Of a stretch of DNA of 11,146 nt, positions 6,761-11,146 are shown piece by piece; position 1 is the first letter of the stretch; the number at the start of each line of letters is the position of its first letter. Both the position numbers and the translations under genes were made by a program. The DNA is taken from the NCBI GenBank assembly GCA_947454745.1, contig CANGMV010000016.1:1-11146 (forward strand), written 5' to 3'. The DNA comes from Bacteroidota bacterium (GTDB lineage Bacteria; Bacteroidota; Bacteroidia; Chitinophagales; Chitinophagaceae). The notes under the pieces are model-generated. The model worked only from the letters and a program-made list of their open reading frames with translations. It was not told where the DNA came from and searched no databases.

Positions 6761-7531
6761 TTATTGAGTGATGGTTTTCTTATAAAACAAAGATACTAAG
6801 CAATAGCCAATAAAGCCAAATGGAATAGCCAGCCATTTAAAAAATACGGCGGTCACTGCTATTTCCAATACCACTAATACAAGCGGCAGTATTAGGTTTT
6901 TCTTATTTCCCAAGCCTTTCAACGCCAACATCGGGGTTTTCATGACCATTAAAAAAGAAACTAACAAAATATAGACATACCAGAAAATAGGACTCAAAAT
7001 CAATTTTGAAAACATATTGGACTGGGCCTGCCAATAAATCAACGGGAAGGCTGCTGTTAAAATGCCAATCATTGGAATAGGCACCCCTTTAAAATAAGTG
7101 GTTTGTTCTGTGTCAATGTTGAACCTTGCTAAACGATATGCCCCAGCCATAGGAATAATAAAAGCAGGTAAGATCCAGTATGAATTATGAGATAATGCGT
7201 TTACATCATTAGCTAAAGACAATCTTAAAAATTGAAGTACAATAAATGCCGGTGCTACGCCAAAGCTCACCACATCCGCTAAGGAATCCAGCTGTTTACC
7301 CATATCCGATGACACGTTTAATAAACGAGCAACAAATCCGTCTAAAAAATCCATTAACCCTGCCAAGCCAATGTATAAGCTCGCATAAAAAATGGGCTCC
7401 GGGATTTCTATAACCATATCCCCTGTTTCTTCGATCGACGCCATAGCACCTGCTTGAAATGCCGACATAATTGCCATGCATCCAAAGAATAAATTAAGCA
7501 AGGTTATAAAATTAGGGATCTGTTTTTTCAT
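6761..7531 (-). CDS. pssA: CDP-diacylglycerol--serine O-phosphatidyltransferase
   Basis: This enzyme joins L-serine to CDP-diacylglycerol, giving phosphatidylserine, the precursor of phosphatidylethanolamine, at the inner membrane. The 256-residue protein carries the complete CDP-alcohol phosphotransferase signature DGxxARx8GxxxDxxxD: Asp64, Gly65, Ala68, Arg69, Gly78, Asp82, Asp86. NFITLLNLFFGCMAI at 7-21, DSLADVVSFGVAPA at 82-95 and YRLARFN at 132-138 are typical of the PssA type II group rather than of PgsA. About seven hydrophobic helices are visible, including those at about 10-27, 47-63, 88-104, 115-130, 153-167, 181-197 and 213-230. The partner decarboxylase gene (psd) is not in the window. 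It lies 20 bases downstream of the aminopeptidase gene and 11 bases upstream of purS. Confidence 0.9.
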   Translation of the reverse strand: MKKQIPNFITLLNLFFGCMAIMSAFQAGAMASIEETGDMVIEIPEPIFYASLYIGLAGLMDFLDGFVARLLNVSSDMGKQLDSLADVVSFGVAPAFIVLQFLRLSLANDVNALSHNSYWILPAFIIPMAGAYRLARFNIDTEQTTYFKGVPIPMIGILTAAFPLIYWQAQSNMFSKLILSPIFWYVYILLVSFLMVMKTPMLALKGLGNKKNLILPLVLVVLEIAVTAVFFKWLAIPFGFIGYCLVSLFYKKTITQ

Positions 7532-7551
7532 GAACGATTTTTTTTCGAAAT

Positions 7552-8847
7552 TTACTTTTTGCGACGCATTAATGCTTCAATTTCTTCGGCCTTGATTGGA
7601 ATATTTTTGAATAAATCCTGATTACCCGTTTTAGTTACCCAAACATTATTTTCGATACGCACGCCCATTCCTTCTTCCTTAATATAAATACCTGGCTCCA
7701 CGGTGAACACCATCCCTGCCTGTATTGGCTCGGTCCTTGTACCTAAATCATGTACATCAATTCCTAAGTGATGTGAAATGCCATGGTATAAATATTTACG
7801 ATACGCAGGATTATTTTTATCCTCGTTTTTAATATCTGTTTTATTCAGCAAGCCAATTTTTAAAAATTGTTTTGTTGCTTCTTCCCCTACTTTATCGGTA
7901 TATTTTAAAATGCTTATGCCTGGTTTTAAAATAGATTTTGCATAATCATGCAAGTGTAAACATGCATTGTATACTTCTTTCTGACGCTTTGTAAATTTTC
8001 CATTCACAGGAACGGTTCTTGTTAAATCGGCATTGTATCCACCATACTCAGCACCAAAATCCATCAATATCAATTCCCCATCCTTACACACATTATTATT
8101 GCTAGTGTAATGTAATGTACGCGCATTGTCTCCACTTGCAAGTATGCTATGATAAGCAGCACCTGTAGCTCTTTGACTCAAAAATGAATGATAAATTTCT
8201 GCTTCAATTTCATATTCAAATACACCCGGTTTAATAAATTGTAATAATCTTCTAAAAGCTACTTCGGTAATGTCAATCGCTTTTTGAATAACCACTACTT
8301 CCTCTTTTGTTTTAATGCCACGCAATTCTTTTAACAATTTAGCAGCACGTAAATATTGATGCAACGGATAGCGTGATTTCATTTCATCGATGAATCTGTA
8401 TTCCGAAGTTCGTACTAAATTATTTTTACGATCATTTTCGTTAGAATCTAAATAAATCGCGTCAGCCAAATGAATCCACTGTTGCAACATGCCATCTAAT
8501 AGATCTTCCCAAACAATTGTTGTCATGCCCGATATTGCAATTGCTTCATTAGCTCTTAATCTTTTGCCGTCCCAAATTTCTTTTAATTCTTGTGGACGCA
8601 CCAATACCAATACTTCTCTAAATTTCGGATCGGGATTGTCGGGAAATAAAATCACCATTGTGCCCTCTTGCTCAATACCTGACAACCAAAACAAATCGCT
8701 GTTTTGTTTAAATCCATGCAAGGCATCTCCATTTAAAGGAAACTCATCATTACTTACAAATATCGCAATACTGTTTTTTTGCATCTTAGATACAAAGCGT
8801 TTACGATTTTGTATAAATATTTTATGATCGAGTGGTAGGTATTTCAT
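7552..8847 (-). CDS. pepP: Xaa-Pro aminopeptidase (aminopeptidase P, M24B)
   Basis: Aminopeptidase P removes N-terminal residues that precede proline, probably in cytoplasmic peptide turnover. The 431-residue protein has the N-terminal creatinase-like domain (about 1-165) and the C-terminal pita-bread domain. All five dinuclear metal ligands are present: Asp263 (LILMDFGAE), Asp274 (YNADLTRT), His359 (HGISHHLG), Glu384 (TVEPGIYI) and Glu399 (RIENNVWV). The substrate histidine in DVHDLG (His366) is present too. Length matches E. coli PepP (441). There is no signal peptide. The ATG at 8847 follows an A-rich leader and gives the expected N-terminus MKYLPLDHKIFIQNRKRF. It is 66 bases after recG and 20 bases before pssA. 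The symbol is by family; specificity is inferred. Confidence 0.93.
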   Translation of the reverse strand: MKYLPLDHKIFIQNRKRFVSKMQKNSIAIFVSNDEFPLNGDALHGFKQNSDLFWLSGIEQEGTMVILFPDNPDPKFREVLVLVRPQELKEIWDGKRLRANEAIAISGMTTIVWEDLLDGMLQQWIHLADAIYLDSNENDRKNNLVRTSEYRFIDEMKSRYPLHQYLRAAKLLKELRGIKTKEEVVVIQKAIDITEVAFRRLLQFIKPGVFEYEIEAEIYHSFLSQRATGAAYHSILASGDNARTLHYTSNNNVCKDGELILMDFGAEYGGYNADLTRTVPVNGKFTKRQKEVYNACLHLHDYAKSILKPGISILKYTDKVGEEATKQFLKIGLLNKTDIKNEDKNNPAYRKYLYHGISHHLGIDVHDLGTRTEPIQAGMVFTVEPGIYIKEEGMGVRIENNVWVTKTGNQDLFKNIPIKAEEIEALMRRKK

Positions 8848-8870
8848 ATTTTTTTTCTTTTATGAATTGA

Positions 8871-8894
8871 ATCTTGCTTACGCCCTTGCAAGAT
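8871..8894. other. Seven-base-pair hairpin in the recG-pepP gap
   Basis: ATCTTGC at 8871-8877 is perfectly complementary to GCAAGAT at 8888-8894, with a 10-base loop. Next to it, ACTTA at 8895-8899 pairs with TAAGT at 8906-8910, giving two adjacent small stems inside the 66-base gap. Neither is followed by a T-run on the minus strand, so a strong intrinsic terminator is unlikely. The stems could weaken readthrough or mark the recG mRNA end. On the minus strand TATCTTGC overlaps the first stem and is only a poor match to the -7 box. Confidence 0.35.
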
Positions 8895-8913
8895 ACTTAA
8901 AAATCTAAGTGTT

Positions 8914-11061
8914 TTATGCAATCTTACCCCAGCCAATTTTAGACTTTTGAGCTTGTAAAAAAGCGCGCGTAGGGGAATTTTCAGGAGCTAGTAGGTTGGG
9001 ATCCTTTTCACAAATGGCGTAGGCCTCATTTTTTGCTTCTTCCAAGGCCTGACGATCATTAATAATATTGGCTAATCTAAAATTAAGGGCGCCGCTTTGC
9101 CTTGTTCCGTCAATATCTCCAGGGCCTCTAAGTTCTAAATCCTTTTCGGCGATCACGAAACCATCATTGGTGTCACACATGATTTTTAAACGATTTTTTG
9201 CTTCCCTACTCGCTTTTACACTACTCAATAATATACAATAACTCTGCTCAGAACCTCTACCAACTCGGCCCCTTAATTGGTGCAATTGAGACAATCCAAA
9301 TTTTTCGGCACTCTCTATTACCATCACACTTGCATTAGGCACATTTACACCGACCTCAATGACTGTTGTACCCACTAAAATTTGTGTATCCCCTGTAACG
9401 AATCTTTGCATATTGGTTTCCTTCTCGATATTTTTTTGCTTCCCATGCACCATGCTAATTTTATACTTTGGTTCCGGAAAGAAACTTTTTACTTGCTCAT
9501 ACCCCTGCATCAAATCCTCATAACTCATTTTTTCACTTTCTTCAATCAATGGATATACATAATAAGCTTGTCTACCTTTGGTAATTTCTGTCTTCACAAA
9601 ATCCATCACACTCGCACGTGAAGTTTCATATCGATGCACCGTTTTAATGGGTTGTCTGCCCGGCGGCAATTCATCCATTACACTATAATCCAAGTCCCCA
9701 AAAGCAGTCATGGCAAGGGTTCTAGGTATAGGTGTTGCTGTCATTACCAATACATGTGGAGGCACTTTTGACTTTTTCCAAAGCTGTGCACGTTGAGCAA
9801 CTCCAAATCGATGCTGCTCGTCAATCACCGCCAATCCTAAGTTTTTAAACTGTACTACTTCCTCAATAATCGCATGCGTTCCTACTACAAAGTGAATGGT
9901 ATCGTCCATCAATCCTTGTAAAATTCGGCGGCGTTCTGCAATCTTTGTACTGCCTGTTAACAAGGCTACTTCCAATGGCATTTCTTTTAACAATTCCGTT
10001 AAACTCGCATAGTGTTGTTGTGCTAAAATTTCGGTGGGCGCCATCATACAACTCTGATATCCATTGTCGGCAGCAATTAACATGGAAAGCAATGCAATCA
10101 TGGTTTTGCCACTACCCACATCCCCTTGCAACAGCCTATTCATTTGAAAACCACGCGCTGTATCTTGTCGAATTTCTTTAATCACTCGCTTTTGCGCACC
10201 CGTTAATTGGAAGGGTAAATGTTCATTATAAAAAGTATTAAAATAATCTCCGACTTTTTCAAATCTATGCCCCTGACTATTTTTATGCCTGTCTATTTTT
10301 ATTAAATTCAATCTTACTTGCGCAATAAACAATTCTTCAAAAACCAGTCTGGATAAGGCTTTCTTATATTGTTCCTGTGAGTTGGGAAAATGAATTTGTC
10401 TATACGCTTCCCATCTTCCCATTCTATCTTTTAATAAATGTGCTGGTAAATTTTCAGGTAAATCGCGTTCACTAATTTGTTGAAATAAAGTTTGTGTAAG
10501 CTTCCCCAATTGCTTTCCATTCAATCCGCGTGATTTTAATTTTTCGGTAGAAGGATACACTGGTTCTAACAAAGATTTTTGTGATGCTTGCTGTGCAACA
10601 TAGGGTTCAATTTCGGGATGCACTATTTGAGCACGTCCATTAAAAAAACTTACCCTACCAAATACCAAATAAGCCTGGCCTTCGGCAATATTCTTTTGCA
10701 CCCAATTAATACCCTGAAACCAAGCCAATTCAATTTGCCCTGTACTATCTTTTAACTGGGTTACCATCCTTTTGGAACGCTTTTCTCCGATAATGTCAAT
10801 CCCTTGCATCACCCCTCTTACCTGCACAAAATCCATTTGTGGGTTTATTTGGCCAATGGGAGTTACCTGGGTCTTGTCGATATGGCGATGCGGAAAATGA
10901 TGTAAAAGGTCCCCAAAAGTGTATAAATTCAGCTCTTTTTTAAGCATATCAGCCCTCAAAGGGCCTACGCCTTTAAGGTATTCGATGGGGCTTTGTAAAA
11001 GAGATGCTTGGCTCAAACTATTTTTTTTGGATTGGGTACAAATATCCCAAAAAGATAGCAA
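8914..11061 (-). CDS. recG: ATP-dependent DNA helicase RecG
   Basis: RecG is a superfamily 2 translocase that reverses stalled replication forks and branch-migrates Holliday junctions and R-loops. The full reading is 715 residues. The wedge/OB domain spans about 23-160, with SPIEYLKGVGP at 24-34 and LLHHFPHRHIDKT at 52-64. Helicase motifs are Walker A GDVGSGKT (313-320), motif Ia APTEILAQQH (341-350), DEQH (414-417), TATPIPRT (441-448), TTVIEVGVNVPNA (565-577) and QLRGRVGRG (595-603). GPGDIDGTRQSG at 646-657 belongs to the C-terminal TRG region. The start is uncertain. No ATG lies near the expected N-terminus; a TTG at 11061 gives 715 residues, while a TTG at 11016 gives 700 and begins MSQASLLQSPIEYLKGVGP, closer to relatives. 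It is divergent from trpS. Confidence 0.95.
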   Translation of the reverse strand: MLSFWDICTQSKKNSLSQASLLQSPIEYLKGVGPLRADMLKKELNLYTFGDLLHHFPHRHIDKTQVTPIGQINPQMDFVQVRGVMQGIDIIGEKRSKRMVTQLKDSTGQIELAWFQGINWVQKNIAEGQAYLVFGRVSFFNGRAQIVHPEIEPYVAQQASQKSLLEPVYPSTEKLKSRGLNGKQLGKLTQTLFQQISERDLPENLPAHLLKDRMGRWEAYRQIHFPNSQEQYKKALSRLVFEELFIAQVRLNLIKIDRHKNSQGHRFEKVGDYFNTFYNEHLPFQLTGAQKRVIKEIRQDTARGFQMNRLLQGDVGSGKTMIALLSMLIAADNGYQSCMMAPTEILAQQHYASLTELLKEMPLEVALLTGSTKIAERRRILQGLMDDTIHFVVGTHAIIEEVVQFKNLGLAVIDEQHRFGVAQRAQLWKKSKVPPHVLVMTATPIPRTLAMTAFGDLDYSVMDELPPGRQPIKTVHRYETSRASVMDFVKTEITKGRQAYYVYPLIEESEKMSYEDLMQGYEQVKSFFPEPKYKISMVHGKQKNIEKETNMQRFVTGDTQILVGTTVIEVGVNVPNASVMVIESAEKFGLSQLHQLRGRVGRGSEQSYCILLSSVKASREAKNRLKIMCDTNDGFVIAEKDLELRGPGDIDGTRQSGALNFRLANIINDRQALEEAKNEAYAICEKDPNLLAPENSPTRAFLQAQKSKIGWGKIA

Positions 11062-11081
11062 AAAATGGGGTCTTGTTTCAT

Positions 11082-11089
11082 TATCTTCG
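11082..11089 (+). promoter_or_regulatory. -7 type promoter box for trpS (TATCTTCG)
   Basis: TATCTTCG differs from the Bacteroidota -7 consensus TAnnTTTG at one position. It ends 7 bases before the trpS ATG, implying a leader of only a few bases. No -33 TTG is seen at the expected spacing. The 35-base gap to the outer recG start leaves no room for another arrangement. Confidence 0.5.
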
Positions 11090-11096
11090 CACAGCT

Positions 11097-11146
11097 ATGG
11101 AAAAGGAAATTGTATTGAGTGGAATCCGCCCTACCGGCTTCTTACA
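11097..11146 (+). CDS. trpS: Tryptophan--tRNA ligase, first 16 codons only
   Basis: The window ends 50 bases into a rightward gene reading MEKEIVLSGIRPTGFL, followed by a partial His or Gln codon (CA). SGIRPTGxxH is the opening of bacterial tryptophanyl-tRNA synthetase, a class I enzyme that charges tRNA-Trp; the HxGN signature would follow directly outside the window. The call rests on this short N-terminus alone. A near-consensus -7 box lies just upstream, and the gene diverges from recG. Confidence 0.75.
   Translation, partial: MEKEIVLSGIRPTGFL

Noticed and set aside
8489..8827. Rightward 112-codon open frame opposite pepP
   Set aside because: It mirrors the conserved aminopeptidase P N-terminal domain, has no promoter box or recognisable domain, and looks like an antisense shadow.
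9382..10181. Short open frames on both strands within recG
   Set aside because: All lie inside conserved helicase coding sequence in other frames, with no independent support.
3813..11061. A novel multi-gene defence or metabolic island in the leftward run
   Set aside because: Every gene belongs to a familiar housekeeping family with intact motifs, base composition looks uniform, and no integrase, transposase or tRNA boundary is present.

Overview
The window looks like ordinary housekeeping chromosome from a member of the Bacteroidota, probably Chitinophagaceae or a close relative. The reasons are AT-rich DNA, TAnnTTTG-type -7 promoter boxes instead of sigma70 boxes, weak or absent Shine-Dalgarno sequences, a queuine transferase of the Bacteroidota type, stand-alone purS, and a short RsmI without the C-terminal extension. 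The family-level placement is an inference from protein style, not a search.

Layout, left to right. Bases 1-1911 are a leftward pair: tgt (tRNA queuosine) followed 10 bases later by a window-truncated LptF/LptG-type lipopolysaccharide-export permease. A 38-base divergent promoter region separates tgt from a rightward pair, a membrane-anchored family 2 glycosyltransferase (1950-3077) overlapping rsmG (3047-3685; 16S rRNA m7G527). From 3686 to 3812 lies a convergent junction dominated by a long imperfect hairpin. From 3813 to 11061 all genes point left. In transcription order they are recG (fork-remodelling helicase), an M24B aminopeptidase P, pssA (phosphatidylserine synthase), purS (purine synthesis), rsmI (16S rRNA Cm1402) and a secreted M1-family metallopeptidase. 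At the right edge, a second compact divergent region (35 bases) leads to the first 16 codons of trpS on the + strand.

How they fit together: pepP-pssA-purS-rsmI have gaps of 20, 11 and 23 bases and are probably one transcript, perhaps with recG upstream (66-base gap). The M1 peptidase follows a 91-base gap and may have its own promoter. The genes share growth-related roles (rRNA and tRNA modification, phospholipid and purine synthesis, repair, peptide turnover) rather than one pathway.

I found no mobile element, CRISPR array, RNA gene, toxin-antitoxin pair, defence system or other sign of an undescribed multi-gene system. No stretch over 300 bases lacks a gene. The points worth a second look are small: a Tgt without its zinc-binding cysteines, two tight divergent promoters that imply leaderless or near-leaderless mRNAs, the hairpin at the convergent junction, and a non-canonical exopeptidase motif in the M1 peptidase.
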